64,000 nucleotides of DNA from Paenibacillus sp. FSL R5-0341 (lineage in GTDB: Bacteria > Bacillota > Bacilli > Paenibacillales > Paenibacillaceae). The notes under the pieces are model-generated. The model had not been told where the DNA came from. It searched no databases and saw only the letters and a program-made list of their open reading frames with translations. Both the position numbers and the translations under genes were made by a program. The stretch spans positions 930,001-994,000 of the forward strand of contig NZ_CP150241.1 in assembly GCF_037975235.1 (NCBI RefSeq), written 5' to 3'. This document shows, in pieces, positions 8,139 to 21,434 of the stretch (position 1 is the stretch's first letter; each line of letters opens with the position of its first letter).

Positions 8139-8193
8139 TAATAGCCCTCCTTTGTTATAGCTGTGAACAGTCTATAACAAAGGAGGGCTATTA
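8139..8193 (+). terminator. Long perfect hairpin after agrA
   Basis: Arms 8139-8160 and 8172-8193 are perfectly complementary over 22 bp around an 11-nt loop that itself can pair. There is only a weak T tract downstream (TTTGTTT). It presumably ends agrCA transcription, but the stem is longer and more perfect than the other terminators here. Confidence 0.6.
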
Positions 8194-8495
8194 ATTTGTT
8201 TAAGTGAAAAGCGAATCTATTTCTCCATAAATTTGATAATACCACTTATAGAATGATATATGAATGAACCGAAATTATCACCGGATGTCTACAATGTATA
8301 TCATATAAAGAATTACCCCCGTTATACATTGATTATGTTAAATAAGCTTGAACGTATAAGTTACTTAGTCTTGGTAAAGATGATGTTCTGAGATGATTGA
8401 GTTTGAATTAATGCCTGAGACCAGGGATTTACAAGGCAGAAAAGTACGGAAAGGTAAGAGGGGCTGCAGTTAAATAAAATTCAATTAATAAAATG

Positions 8496-8524
8496 TTGCA
8501 ATTAGTGATGTGGCGTGGTATATT
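8496..8524 (+). promoter_or_regulatory. rRNA promoter P1
   Basis: TTGCAA (8496-8501) is separated by 17 bp from TATATT (8519-8524). It is followed about 100 bp later by a second promoter of the same type, the usual tandem layout of rRNA operons. Between agrA and here (8194-8495) I see no gene, only AT-rich sequence. Confidence 0.6.
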
Positions 8525-8604
8525 ATTAATCCGGCCAAGAAAACACGATAAACACGGTACGGCAAGCGAATGAAATAAGCTTCGAAAGAACTTGAAAAAA
8601 GAGC

Positions 8605-8633
8605 TTGCAAAGTTGGTTCGGACATGATAATAT
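8605..8633 (+). promoter_or_regulatory. rRNA promoter P2
   Basis: TTGCAA (8605-8610), a 17-bp spacer, and TAATAT (8628-8633). The start would fall about 190 bp before the mature 16S gene. Confidence 0.7.
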
Positions 8634-8677
8634 ATAAGAGTTGCTGAAGAGAAAGACATTCGGTAATGAAACAAGTT

Positions 8678-8697
8678 TGATCTTTGAAAACTGAACA
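8678..8697 (+). promoter_or_regulatory. boxA antitermination element in the rRNA leader
   Basis: TGATCTTTGAAAACTGAACA matches the boxA sequence of Bacillales rRNA leaders, bound by Nus factors. A second copy (TGTTCTTTGAAAACTAG) lies at 10508 in the 16S-23S spacer. Confidence 0.7.
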
Positions 8698-8832
8698 ACG
8701 AGTGAGTAACGATCTTGCTTGCAAGATCGACGCTGAGAAATGGGTACAAGTCTTCGGACTGTATGATTTCGAAGCATAAATGAGATTTTTAATCTCGTCA
8801 GATTCAAAATGAGCTTATCGCTCTTTTCAATA

Positions 8833-13624
<4,792 letters not shown>

Positions 13625-13763
13625 ATATGCAATTGATCATTCGCGTGTTTCGTTTCGAATCTAGTTTTCAGAGAATGATCTCTGAATATGCGCTGAACCA
13701 TTCATCCACACAGTAGTGGCGGACCGAATGGAACGCGAACGCATTTGTTACACAAATGCTCGT

Positions 13764-13879
13764 TTGGTGGCGATGGCGGAGGGGTTCCACACGTACCCAT
13801 CCCGAACACGACCGTTAAGCCCTCTAGCGCCGATGGTACTTGGACCGCAGGGTCCTGGGAGAGTAGGACGCCGCCAAGC
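13764..13879 (+). rRNA. 5S ribosomal RNA
   Basis: About 116 nt, from TTGGTGGCGATGGCGGAGGGG to GTAGGACGCCGCCAAGC, with the terminal stem and the CCCATCCCGAACACG loop typical of bacterial 5S. It follows the 23S gene by about 140 bp. Confidence 0.95.
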
Positions 13880-13885
13880 AATATA

Positions 13886-13924
13886 AAGGCACACTTGATG
13901 ATATCGAGTGTGTCTTTTTTATTT
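13886..13924 (+). terminator. rRNA operon terminator
   Basis: GGCACACTTGAT pairs with ATCGAGTGTGTC (one G-U pair) and is followed by TTTTTT. No tRNA cluster follows the 5S gene. Confidence 0.9.
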
Positions 13925-14054
13925 TATATATGTCATTCGTTCTGATTTGACTTGTTTTATACATAAAATACTGGCGTTCCCATCCTTGAAGCTGTGATAC
14001 AATAGGTGAGGTCTATATAGAAAACGGAAACACGCATAAGTACGAGGAGGAACA

Positions 14055-14687
14055 GTGAACACGATGAAATCAGCCCCGTTTATTGCCGTGGAAGGTCCGA
14101 TCGGAGCGGGGAAAACAACGTTAGCAACGATGCTTTCCCATGAATTGAACCTTCCGTTGGTTAAAGAAATCGTAGAAGAGAACCCATTTCTGGCTTCCTT
14201 TTATCAGGATATCGACGAGTGGAGTTTCCAATTGGAAATGTTTTTTCTGTGTAATCGGTTTAAACAACTGGAAGACACGGGCGCACATTATGTGGAGCAG
14301 AATACCCCAGTCATTTCAGACTATCATATCTATAAAAATATGATTTTTGCCGATCGTACCTTGAAGGGAACGAAGCGGGACAAATATCATCAAATCTATC
14401 ATCTGTTAACAGATGATCTGCCGAAACCCAATCTGGTGCTCTATATTGAAGCTGAACTCGATACGTTGATGTACCGCATTAACAAGCGTGGGCGCTCATT
14501 TGAGCAGGACATGGACCCGGCATATATGGAACAACTAATCGTTGATTACAAAACAGGCATGGACTATCTGGCAAATAGCTCGAATCCACCAGTAATCATT
14601 AAGGTCAATGCGGAGCAACTCGATTTTGTGGAACATCCTGAACACTTCAGGCAGATTGTTAATCAGGTAAAGGAGTATATCATATGA
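14055..14687 (+). CDS. dgk: Deoxyguanosine/deoxyadenosine kinase-type deoxynucleoside kinase
   Basis: Salvage kinase that phosphorylates purine deoxynucleosides. The Walker A motif GPIGAGKTT sits at residues 15-23, followed by EEN-PFLASFYQD, FQLEMFFLCNRF, a DY-type base-binding segment and the lid R-x-x-R-G-R region (NKRGRSFE). Its N-terminus APFIAVEGPIGAGKTTLATML closely resembles Bacillus Dgk. GTG 14055 has GAGGAGG only 4 bp away; ATG 14064, 13 bp from it, gives a start (MKSAPF) closer to the homologue. The end overlaps dck by 4 bp (ATGA), so the pair is co-translated. Confidence 0.9.
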   Translation: MNTMKSAPFIAVEGPIGAGKTTLATMLSHELNLPLVKEIVEENPFLASFYQDIDEWSFQLEMFFLCNRFKQLEDTGAHYVEQNTPVISDYHIYKNMIFADRTLKGTKRDKYHQIYHLLTDDLPKPNLVLYIEAELDTLMYRINKRGRSFEQDMDPAYMEQLIVDYKTGMDYLANSSNPPVIIKVNAEQLDFVEHPEHFRQIVNQVKEYII

Positions 14688-15340
14688 ATAACTATGGCAT
14701 TCCAGCTAATGCATTAATTACGGTAGCAGGTACGGTTGGGGTAGGCAAATCCACGTTAACGGCTGCACTTGCGCAGCGTTTGAATTTCAAGACCTCTCTG
14801 GAGCAAGTGGATCACAATCCTTATTTGGAGAAGTTCTATCATGATTTCGAGCGTTGGAGCTTCCATCTGCAGATTTATTTCCTGGCAGAGCGCTTCAAGG
14901 AACAAAAGAAGATTTTTGAACTGGGTGGCGGATTCGTACAAGATCGTTCCATCTATGAAGATACGGGCATTTTTGCACAGATGCATGCGGATCAAGGAAC
15001 CATGTCTGCTACAGATTTCGAGACATACAGTAGTTTGTTTGAAGCAATGGTGATGACACCTTATTTCCCACATCCGGATGTACTGATCTATCTGGAAGGC
15101 AGTCTGCCGTCGATTTTGAGCCGCATTACGGAACGCGGACGCGAGATGGAAATTCAAACGGATCGTTCGTACTGGGAGCACATGCATGAGCGCTATTCGG
15201 TATGGATTAATCAGTTTACGGCATGCCCTGTGCTACGCTTGAACATTGATGAGTATGATGTGCATGATCCGGCATCGGTGGATGCTATTTTGGTACAGAT
15301 TGCAGCTGTTATTCAGCCTTCCAAAGAAGCTCAAATATAA
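14684..15340 (+). CDS. dck: Deoxyadenosine/deoxycytidine kinase
   Basis: Paralogue of the preceding gene, 218 residues. The Walker A motif is GTVGVGKST (residues 16-24). The segments DHNPYLEKFYHDFERWSFHL, QIYFLAERFKEQKKIFE, FVQDRSIYEDTGIFA and ITERGREME are nearly identical to Bacillus Dck as I remember it. It phosphorylates deoxycytidine and deoxyadenosine. The adjacent dgk-dck pair is a conserved Bacillales arrangement. Confidence 0.93.
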   Translation: MNNYGIPANALITVAGTVGVGKSTLTAALAQRLNFKTSLEQVDHNPYLEKFYHDFERWSFHLQIYFLAERFKEQKKIFELGGGFVQDRSIYEDTGIFAQMHADQGTMSATDFETYSSLFEAMVMTPYFPHPDVLIYLEGSLPSILSRITERGREMEIQTDRSYWEHMHERYSVWINQFTACPVLRLNIDEYDVHDPASVDAILVQIAAVIQPSKEAQI

Positions 15341-15364
15341 ATAAAAGATGTAAGCAACGGCAAA

Positions 15365-15407
15365 CATCCCTTTCACAGCTATTAGGCTGCTGGAAGGGAT
15401 TTTTTTA
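15365..15407 (+). terminator. Terminator after dck
   Basis: CATCCCTTTC pairs with GGAAGGGAT, with an inner CAGC/GCTG pairing, followed by TTTTTTTAT. Confidence 0.85.
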
Positions 15408-15618
15408 TGCACCAAGGTGAGAAGAGATGCTTATAGACAAATGTATAATCGTTTATTTGAGTAAGTATGGAAATATTCACCTGATATATCTATTCTATCA
15501 TAATGAATACTCATCACGAAAAGTAGAAAATTGTTGAATATTAGGTCTTTTTGTGGTTTCATAGGAAAGGTGAATTCTGGAAAAGAAGCATATGCATGAC
15601 TCAGGAGGGAAAGACAAC

Positions 15619-16101
15619 GTGGAAGAGAAACAAGGAATTAAAATCGGTATGCCGATCATTGGTGGCTTAATTGCAGCCATTCTGGGAGGCATCGTATGGG
15701 CAGCTATTGCTGCAATGACCGAGTATGAGGTAGGATTAATTGCAATTTTGATTGGAGCACTCACAGGCTACGCTGTCGTGTTGTTCTCGAACAAACGAAT
15801 TGCGACGGTACATAAAGTCATTGCCGTACTGTTTGCGCTCGTCGGCATTTTGCTGGGGAAATATCTGACGGTGGTATACTTTACTTCCGAACTGTTTGGT
15901 GATGTAAGCGTGATGGAACTTGTGTTTGATAGCGAGATGATCAGTGCGTTTGTGGAAACCTTCCAGGACTATTTCAGTCAACCGATTGATTTGTTATTCA
16001 TCGTGCTTGCGATTGTGTCTGCATGGCAGATTCCAGGCCGGATGGCAAGAACCAGTCTAGCTACAGATGCATCTTCATCGGATCACGCACCAAGAGCTTA
16101 A
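15619..16101 (+). CDS. Small membrane protein of unknown function
   Basis: The 160-residue protein has three or four membrane helices: MPIIGGLIAAILGGIVWAAI, VGLIAILIGALTGYAVVLF, VIAVLFALVGILLGKYLTV, and a C-terminal LLFIVLAIVSAW. A polar loop (ELFGDVSVMELVFDSEMISAFVETFQDYF) lies before the last helix. GTG 15619 was chosen because AGGAGGG lies nine bases upstream; the earlier ATG 15592 has no ribosome binding site. I do not recognise the family. It stands alone between two terminators. Confidence 0.7.
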   Translation: MEEKQGIKIGMPIIGGLIAAILGGIVWAAIAAMTEYEVGLIAILIGALTGYAVVLFSNKRIATVHKVIAVLFALVGILLGKYLTVVYFTSELFGDVSVMELVFDSEMISAFVETFQDYFSQPIDLLFIVLAIVSAWQIPGRMARTSLATDASSSDHAPRA

Positions 16102-16251
16102 TCCAATAGTACGGTGGACACTGGCAGCAAAATGGAGAGCGTTTGACAGAAGAAAAACGTAGTAAAGAGCAGCTACTTTAAAAGATATTTATAAAGTACT
16201 CAGAGTGAGCAGCAGTTAGGCTTGTTCATATTGCGGCTGAGTTACTTCCAT

Positions 16252-16300
16252 ACACAAAAGGGACGTGACGCCTGAGAGGGCGGACGTCCTTTTTGTGTGT
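16252..16300 (+). terminator. Terminator after the small membrane protein gene
   Basis: ACACAAAAGGGACGT pairs with ACGTCCTTTTTGTGT with one wobble; T tract on the right arm and A tract on the left, so it could work in both directions. The rest of 16102-16600 holds no gene that I can support. Confidence 0.75.
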
Positions 16301-16600
16301 ATACTGGGCAGTAGGCGGGATATCCGCTTATAATGGCGTAGTGACTCGGATCGATCCAATTTATTTACAATGTAACCCTAGTATATATTCAGCATCTTCA
16401 TAAGGTTAATTGCAAGAAGGACGGTCACCACAGGAGTATGGTTTAAATGTCCTGATGTCATTTACAGCGAATAAAGCTGATAACGAGAGATTACTTTTAC
16501 CACTACGGACAGAGGTCTAAGTTCAGACTATTCTTTACGGTGCTCATCTGACGGTAATGAGCGTTGAATAATACGGTATGTGGTTGGAGACAGGGCTATA

Positions 16601-17344
16601 TTATTTGTTTTGGTCAGAAAATACAGCCATAGCATCTCTCATAAATACTGCCAAACCATCACCAAACTGATCAATATTGCGTGTGAATCGTTCATCGTCC
16701 ACGTACATCTGACCGAGTCCTCTGAAGACTTCAGGAGAATAGTTCCCCATCCGGTTCAGCAAGGTGTACCATTCTTGAATACCGGCCTGTGCCTCGGCAG
16801 ATGCTGGCTCTGTGTGACGGAGTGCGGCCAGACGTTTGTAGATTTCGTTCATTTGTTCGGATAGAGCATTTTGCTCTGTGTTTGATTTACTGTGCAGCTT
16901 CTGATTTGCCTGATCCACGGCTTGGTCTCCCCAGCGCTCTCGCGCTTCCTGTTCATATGGATTCTGGCTAAAATCAAATCCTTCGAATTGTTCTTTGGCT
17001 GTCATTTTAATTTCTCCTCTCACGTGTAAAACCGTTCTATCGATGGTCGCAATCATTTGGTCCAAGCGTTGTCGCTTCTCCAATAGAATAAGTCGATGCA
17101 TGTTTAGCGCTTCTTCTGGATTGAAGGAGGGGTTGGTTATAATGTTTTTGATCTCCTTCAGAGAGAAGTCGAGTTCCTTGAAAAATAATATCTGCTGCAA
17201 CCGTTCCAGGTTGGCATCTGAATATAAACGATACCCGGCTGAAGTCACTTCGTCCGGGGTTAACAGCCCGATCTCATCATAGTGATGCAGTGTGCGCACA
17301 CTGATCGAGGCGAGTTCAGCAACTTCTTTTACCTTCATGGCCAT
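16601..17344 (-). CDS. MerR-family regulator with TipAS effector domain
   Basis: The N-terminal domain is a MerR winged helix (VKEVAELASISVRTLHHYDEIGLLTP, then GYRLYSDANLERLQQILFFKELDFSLKEI), followed by a coiled dimerisation helix (residues about 75-125). The C-terminal part (FSQNPYEQEARERWGD through VDDERFTRNIDQFGDGLAVFMRDAM) is a TipAS domain, which in TipAL and Mta binds drugs. The protein has 247 residues. ATG 17344 was chosen for its AAGGAGG eight bases upstream. It likely activates its own promoter, whose 19-bp spacer and palindrome lie directly upstream. Confidence 0.9.
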   Translation of the reverse strand: MAMKVKEVAELASISVRTLHHYDEIGLLTPDEVTSAGYRLYSDANLERLQQILFFKELDFSLKEIKNIITNPSFNPEEALNMHRLILLEKRQRLDQMIATIDRTVLHVRGEIKMTAKEQFEGFDFSQNPYEQEARERWGDQAVDQANQKLHSKSNTEQNALSEQMNEIYKRLAALRHTEPASAEAQAGIQEWYTLLNRMGNYSPEVFRGLGQMYVDDERFTRNIDQFGDGLAVFMRDAMAVFSDQNK

Positions 17345-17368
17345 GTGAGAAACCTCCTTACAACATCG

Positions 17369-17399
17369 ATTGTACAGTGTCACGTTACGTGAGAGTCAA
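17369..17399 (-). promoter_or_regulatory. MerR-type promoter with 19-bp spacer and central palindrome
   Basis: Read on the minus strand: -35 TTGACT (17399-17394), a 19-bp spacer, and -10 TACAAT (17374-17369). The spacer contains the inverted repeat TCACGT-A-ACGTGA (17392-17380). A too-long spacer with a centred dyad is the hallmark of promoters that MerR-family proteins untwist to activate. Confidence 0.75.
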
Positions 17400-17510
17400 C
17401 AGTTGAAAATGAAAAACAAGATGCGAGCATGGAAGCTGCATCTTGATTATAGATTGGTGAGTAGATGTGACTGGATTAATATGATATACAGTCACTGCAG
17501 GGAAGCATGG

Positions 17511-18176
17511 CTACGCCTGCATCCCGCGCACTGCCGCAGCGAACTGCGCAGCCGCTGCGCGCACGTCGGCCGCGCCCGCGATGGCGGAGATGACGGCTAC
17601 GCCGTCGGCTCCAGCCGCCATCACGGCGGCCGTGGTATCGGGCGTAATGCCGCCGATACTCACAATCGGAACTGCGATGCCTGCGGCGCGCAGTTCCGCC
17701 ACCCCTGCGGGGCCCAGCACAGCGTGGGCATCCGCTTTGGATCGCGTCGGGTACATGGGCCCGACGCCAAGATAGTCGGCGCCCGCCTGCACGGCACGGC
17801 GCGCCTCATCCACAGAGTGGGCGGATACGCCAAGCATCCGCCCCTCTCCAATGCGGGCGCGTACCAGCGCCGCGTCCGTATCTTCCTGGCCGACATGCAT
17901 GCCGTCGGCCTCCACCGCTACAGCCAGCTCCACATCATCGTTCACGATGAACGGGACCCCGTGCTGGCTACACACCTCGCGAAGCCGCATCGCTAGCGTG
18001 ATGCGAGCTTCGTGAGCCAGGGCGCCAGTTCCCTTTTCACGGAACTGGAACAGCGTGATGCCACCAGCAATGGCCTGGCGCAGCACTTCCACAGGGTCCT
18101 GCGTTGTATTGACGCTGCCCATCACCAAATACACCTGCATCGCGCGTCGTACCGCTTCTGTATCCCAAGGGCGCAT
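17511..18176 (-). CDS. thiE: Thiamine phosphate synthase
   Basis: ThiE joins HMP-pyrophosphate and HET-phosphate to thiamine phosphate. The TIM barrel shows the typical motifs: FQFREKGTG, VPFIVNDDVELAVAVEADGMHVGQED, LGVSAHSVDEARRAVQAGADYLGVGPMYPTRSK, and VSIGGITPDTTAAVMAAGADGVAVISAI. The start (ATG 18176, or GTG 18179) overlaps the thiD stop. The gene is strikingly GC-rich and Ala-rich compared with its neighbours, above all 17520-17900, although the enzyme motifs are intact. Confidence 0.95.
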   Translation of the reverse strand: MRPWDTEAVRRAMQVYLVMGSVNTTQDPVEVLRQAIAGGITLFQFREKGTGALAHEARITLAMRLREVCSQHGVPFIVNDDVELAVAVEADGMHVGQEDTDAALVRARIGEGRMLGVSAHSVDEARRAVQAGADYLGVGPMYPTRSKADAHAVLGPAGVAELRAAGIAVPIVSIGGITPDTTAAVMAAGADGVAVISAIAGAADVRAAAAQFAAAVRGMQA

Positions 18177-18988
18177 CACTGCTCACCCCGCTGTCTGCGC
18201 TGATACGCAAAATGATTCGTTGGCCCATGTCCGGCCCCAATCCCCAGCTCATCTTCGATGGCTGCCTGAATGAATGCTCGCGCGGTCGTAACGGCAGCCA
18301 GAACAGGTGAACCCTTGGCTAACTCTGCGGTGATCGCAGCAGAGTATGTGCATCCTGTTCCGTGTGTATGACGTGTTACCACACGAACATTCTCCAGATA
18401 ATGAAAAGACTGCCCATCGTAGAGCACATCCACGATCATGCCACTTCCTTCATCATGACCACCTTTGACCAAAGCATACGTCGAGCCCATCTGTACAATT
18501 CGTCTTGCGGCTTCTTCTCGCTGACTCAGATTCGTAATGGCCATCCCAGTAAGCAGTTCCGCTTCAGGAATATTAGGTGTTGTGATCAGGGCATGGGGCA
18601 ATAGCTCCGTAACCAGCGCCTGTACCGCTTCCTGCTGGAGCAGGGGGGCGCCGCCTTTGGCGACCATCACGGGGTCGATGACCAGATTAGACCAACGATA
18701 TTGCTGCCATTTCTCAGCAACTAGCCTAATAATCTCGGCACTATATAACATGCCGGTCTTCGTTGCGGTTGGTTGAAAGTCCTCGCCGGTCGAGTCCAAT
18801 TGCTGGGCAATGCCATCGTAAGGGATGGGAAAAACGCCCTGCACACCTGTTGTATTTTGGGCAGCAATAGCGGTGATAACGGTCATGCCGTATACCCCAA
18901 GCTCTTGGAATGTTTTCAGATCGGCCTGAATTCCTGCGCCGCCCCCGTTATCGGAGCCTGCAATGGTTAGCGCTTGAGCAATGCTCAT
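18176..18988 (-). CDS. thiD: Hydroxymethylpyrimidine/phosphomethylpyrimidine kinase
   Basis: ThiD phosphorylates HMP and HMP-P. Family motifs: [22 protein letters not shown] at the N-terminus, [42 protein letters not shown], and the ATP/anion hole [13 protein letters not shown]. In the N-terminal motif the usual SDPSGGAG is SDNGGGAG. The ATG overlaps the thiM stop and has GGAGGTG upstream; it is the middle gene of thiM-thiD-thiE. Confidence 0.95.
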   Translation of the reverse strand: MSIAQALTIAGSDNGGGAGIQADLKTFQELGVYGMTVITAIAAQNTTGVQGVFPIPYDGIAQQLDSTGEDFQPTATKTGMLYSAEIIRLVAEKWQQYRWSNLVIDPVMVAKGGAPLLQQEAVQALVTELLPHALITTPNIPEAELLTGMAITNLSQREEAARRIVQMGSTYALVKGGHDEGSGMIVDVLYDGQSFHYLENVRVVTRHTHGTGCTYSAAITAELAKGSPVLAAVTTARAFIQAAIEDELGIGAGHGPTNHFAYQRRQRGEQ

Positions 18989-19797
18989 ACTGCACCTCCA
19001 CGGATCTGACGGATCTGTGCGTGCTCCGCCAAGAGGTCGGGTGTCACTTGTGCCAGTTGATTCAACAACTCAATCTGGAAGCTACCCGGTCCCTGATGAG
19101 CCGTTCGCTCTGCCGCCAGTTCAGCTGCTACACCATAAAACGCGAGCGCTTCAACAACACTGCCTAGAAGATCGGCTTCTGATTCCGCTATGGCTGTAAA
19201 AGCGCCAATCACCGAACTGAGCAGACAACCTGCACCCGTGACCTGAGTGAGGAGGGCATGTCCATTACTTGTGAGGAATGTGGATTGTCCATCGGTAATG
19301 ATATCTTCTTTTCCCGTAATGACCACGACACAGCCGAGTTGTTGTGCTGCCCGCTCAGCAATTCCAATCCGGTCACCTTCACCTGATCCTGCGTCTACAC
19401 CTTTGATATTCCAGCTCTCACCGATGACATTGGCGACTTCCGCCACATTGCCGCGCAGCACCGTGAGGCGAAGCTCACGAACGAGCATCTGCACGGTTTC
19501 CGTGCGATAGGTGGTTGCCCCTGCGCCGACGGGATCAAGCACCACAGGTACATGATGTGTATTAGCCGATTGACCTGCAAGTTGGATCGCCTGAACGACT
19601 TTGTCATCGAGTGTACCGATGTTGAGTACTACAGCTCCTGACATCTTGGCAACATCAGCGACCTCTTCATGAGCATAGGCCATAAAAGGGGACGCACCTA
19701 GTGCAAGCAGGCCATTGGCTGTGAAGGGAGCCACGACAAGGTTGGTGATGTTGTGTACCAGCGGATTTTGCGTACGAACACGTTCCAGATAAGACAT
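18985..19797 (-). CDS. thiM: Hydroxyethylthiazole kinase
   Basis: ThiM phosphorylates the thiazole moiety for salvage. Motifs: [68 protein letters not shown], and the catalytic Cys region [19 protein letters not shown]. The protein has 270 residues. AAGGAGG precedes the ATG. It heads the thiM-thiD-thiE operon; no riboswitch is visible directly upstream of it. Confidence 0.95.
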   Translation of the reverse strand: MSYLERVRTQNPLVHNITNLVVAPFTANGLLALGASPFMAYAHEEVADVAKMSGAVVLNIGTLDDKVVQAIQLAGQSANTHHVPVVLDPVGAGATTYRTETVQMLVRELRLTVLRGNVAEVANVIGESWNIKGVDAGSGEGDRIGIAERAAQQLGCVVVITGKEDIITDGQSTFLTSNGHALLTQVTGAGCLLSSVIGAFTAIAESEADLLGSVVEALAFYGVAAELAAERTAHQGPGSFQIELLNQLAQVTPDLLAEHAQIRQIRGGAV

Positions 19798-20309
19798 ATA
19801 ATTTCCTCCTTGTTATGAAGTAACCCCATCGGCGGAAGGCCGATATCTGGGGTCACTCAGCAGAATAATAGGATATGAGTCTCCTTGTTGAGTAGGGGCG
19901 CAGACTGTAATGTCAGGTCCTCCTTTTGAAATGTAAGGAACATCAGACACGTTATTCTCAGAATCTCCTGACCAAAACGCTGCAAACAGCTATTTATTCT
20001 GATATAACATGTTTCAGGTTCTTTAGATTTCTGCAACCGCTCCAAATCCCTGAATAGGACGCCTCAGATTCGTTAGCGGTCGTAGATGCTCTGTTTCGAT
20101 CAAGTTAAGGAGCGTTTCAGCTCCCAGTAGGCTTGAAGATAAGCGCTAATGTACATTACCAAATACATATCAACAAGCCATCCAAACGCATATCAATCTT
20201 CCGAAATGCACATCAAGCCACTTAGGATTGTTATAAATTTTGATCCTCCTATGCTTGCTTCAGGCTAATCCCATTTCTTTCAATCTGTTTGTGTTCAGTC
20301 ACTTTTCCT
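19798..20309 (-). other. Intergenic region between thiY and thiM
   Basis: This 512-bp stretch has no convincing gene and no TPP aptamer (no CTGATCTGG-type core). It contains three related 13-mers, AAATACATATCAA (20161), AAACGCATATCAA (20184) and AAATGCACATCAA (20204). Close to thiM, a stem ATCGGC...GCCGAT flanked by CCCC/GGGG lies at about 19822-19853. Confidence 0.5.
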
Positions 20310-21392
20310 TTATTTACGTTGCTCTCCTTGCAGATTAATAAAAGCATCCTCGGCTTTCACCGATGCAGGAATCAATTCAGTTGCTACGAGCCATGCACGT
20401 ACATTTTCCCACGACGCCATTTCCTGCTGACCAAACGGTTGACCTTCTTCATTCATGAGTGGTAGTAGCATCGCCAGGCTTTTGGTTTCGATCTCCGGGT
20501 CAAGCGGAGACGTTTCATTCTCATGAGCGAGCAGAATATTCAAGGCTTCTTCTGAATGCTCCGTTACATATTTCTGTCCTTCCTGGATCGCTTTGACGAA
20601 CCGGGTAAGCTGATCTTTTTTTGCTTCAATGCCAGCTTCACTTGCGGTCAGGACCAATTCATAATAATCGGGCACACCATAATCAACGGGGTTAATTGAT
20701 TCCATGGCATGTCCTTCTTTCTCCAAAATCAATTGTTCATGGTTAATAAAACCACCCATAATCGCATCCGCCTGTCCGGAAGCCAGCGAAGGAATCAGAT
20801 CGAACCCAACGTCGACCAGATTTATGTTGTCGGGATTGCCGCCATTATTGCTGATCATCGTGCGTACCATCGCCTCATACAGCGGAATCGAAGAATAACC
20901 GACAGTTTTTCCTTCAAGATCCTTGGGGGAGTTCACGTTGCCATTCGCTTCGGTCAACAGATGCACAAGCGGGTGGCGAACAACAGCAGCAATGGAACGT
21001 ACAGGAATGTTCTCACCACGTGCGAGCAATATTTGGGGTTGGTAGCTCAGAGCCAGATCAATTTTCCCGGCAGCAACAAGTTTGAGTGAATCATTGGTAT
21101 CCGCAGGCATCTGAATTTCGACATCCAGACCTTGGTCTGCAAAGTATCCTTTTTCCTGAGCAACATAGATGAAGGAGTGTACTGCGTTCGGGTACCAGTC
21201 GAGCATGATAGACAGTTTATCTATGGCGTCTGATGCTGGTTCGGTTGCAGACTTGTCAGTTTGTTGTTCGTTGGTTGCAGAATCTGTTGTTGGCGTATTT
21301 TGGCTAGTATTCGTGGTGCTGCATCCGCTAACGATCAGGAAAAGGCTAATGAGCATGATGGGAAGCAGGGAGTAGATGCCTTTGTTATTCAT
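20310..21392 (-). CDS. thiY: ABC importer substrate-binding lipoprotein, thiamine-pyrimidine type
   Basis: This NMT1/THI5-like periplasmic-fold lipoprotein has 360 residues. The signal peptide ends at the lipobox IVSGC (Cys24), then a Thr/Ser/Asn-rich linker leads to KLSIMLDWYPNAVHSFIYVAQEKGYFADQGLDVEIQMPAD, the start typical of THI5/ThiY proteins that bind HMP or formylaminopyrimidine. The operon with permease and ATPase behind a TPP riboswitch supports a thiamine-precursor ligand. Whether that ligand is HMP or a breakdown product cannot be told. Confidence 0.88.
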   Translation of the reverse strand: MNNKGIYSLLPIMLISLFLIVSGCSTTNTSQNTPTTDSATNEQQTDKSATEPASDAIDKLSIMLDWYPNAVHSFIYVAQEKGYFADQGLDVEIQMPADTNDSLKLVAAGKIDLALSYQPQILLARGENIPVRSIAAVVRHPLVHLLTEANGNVNSPKDLEGKTVGYSSIPLYEAMVRTMISNNGGNPDNINLVDVGFDLIPSLASGQADAIMGGFINHEQLILEKEGHAMESINPVDYGVPDYYELVLTASEAGIEAKKDQLTRFVKAIQEGQKYVTEHSEEALNILLAHENETSPLDPEIETKSLAMLLPLMNEEGQPFGQQEMASWENVRAWLVATELIPASVKAEDAFINLQGEQRK

Positions 21393-21434
21393 AAATGAAG
21401 GTCCTCATTTCATCGTTTTGTTTACCTCTAATTT

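Noticed and set aside
8429..8807. Overlapping minus-strand open frames before the 16S gene
   Set aside because: They lie over the rRNA promoters and boxA, have no ribosome binding sites and encode no recognisable protein.
14756..15187. 143-codon minus-strand frame within dck
   Set aside because: Shadow of a strongly conserved gene; no protein similarity seen.
17370..17996. Long plus-strand frame over thiE
   Set aside because: Open only because of the high GC content of thiE on the other strand; rich in His/Arg and without family motifs.
19857..20045. 62-codon minus-strand frame before thiM
   Set aside because: No ribosome binding site and no recognisable sequence.
19798..20309. Search for a third TPP riboswitch before thiM
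   Set aside because: A CTGAGA occurs by chance, but the CTGATCTGG and ACCAGCG segments are absent.
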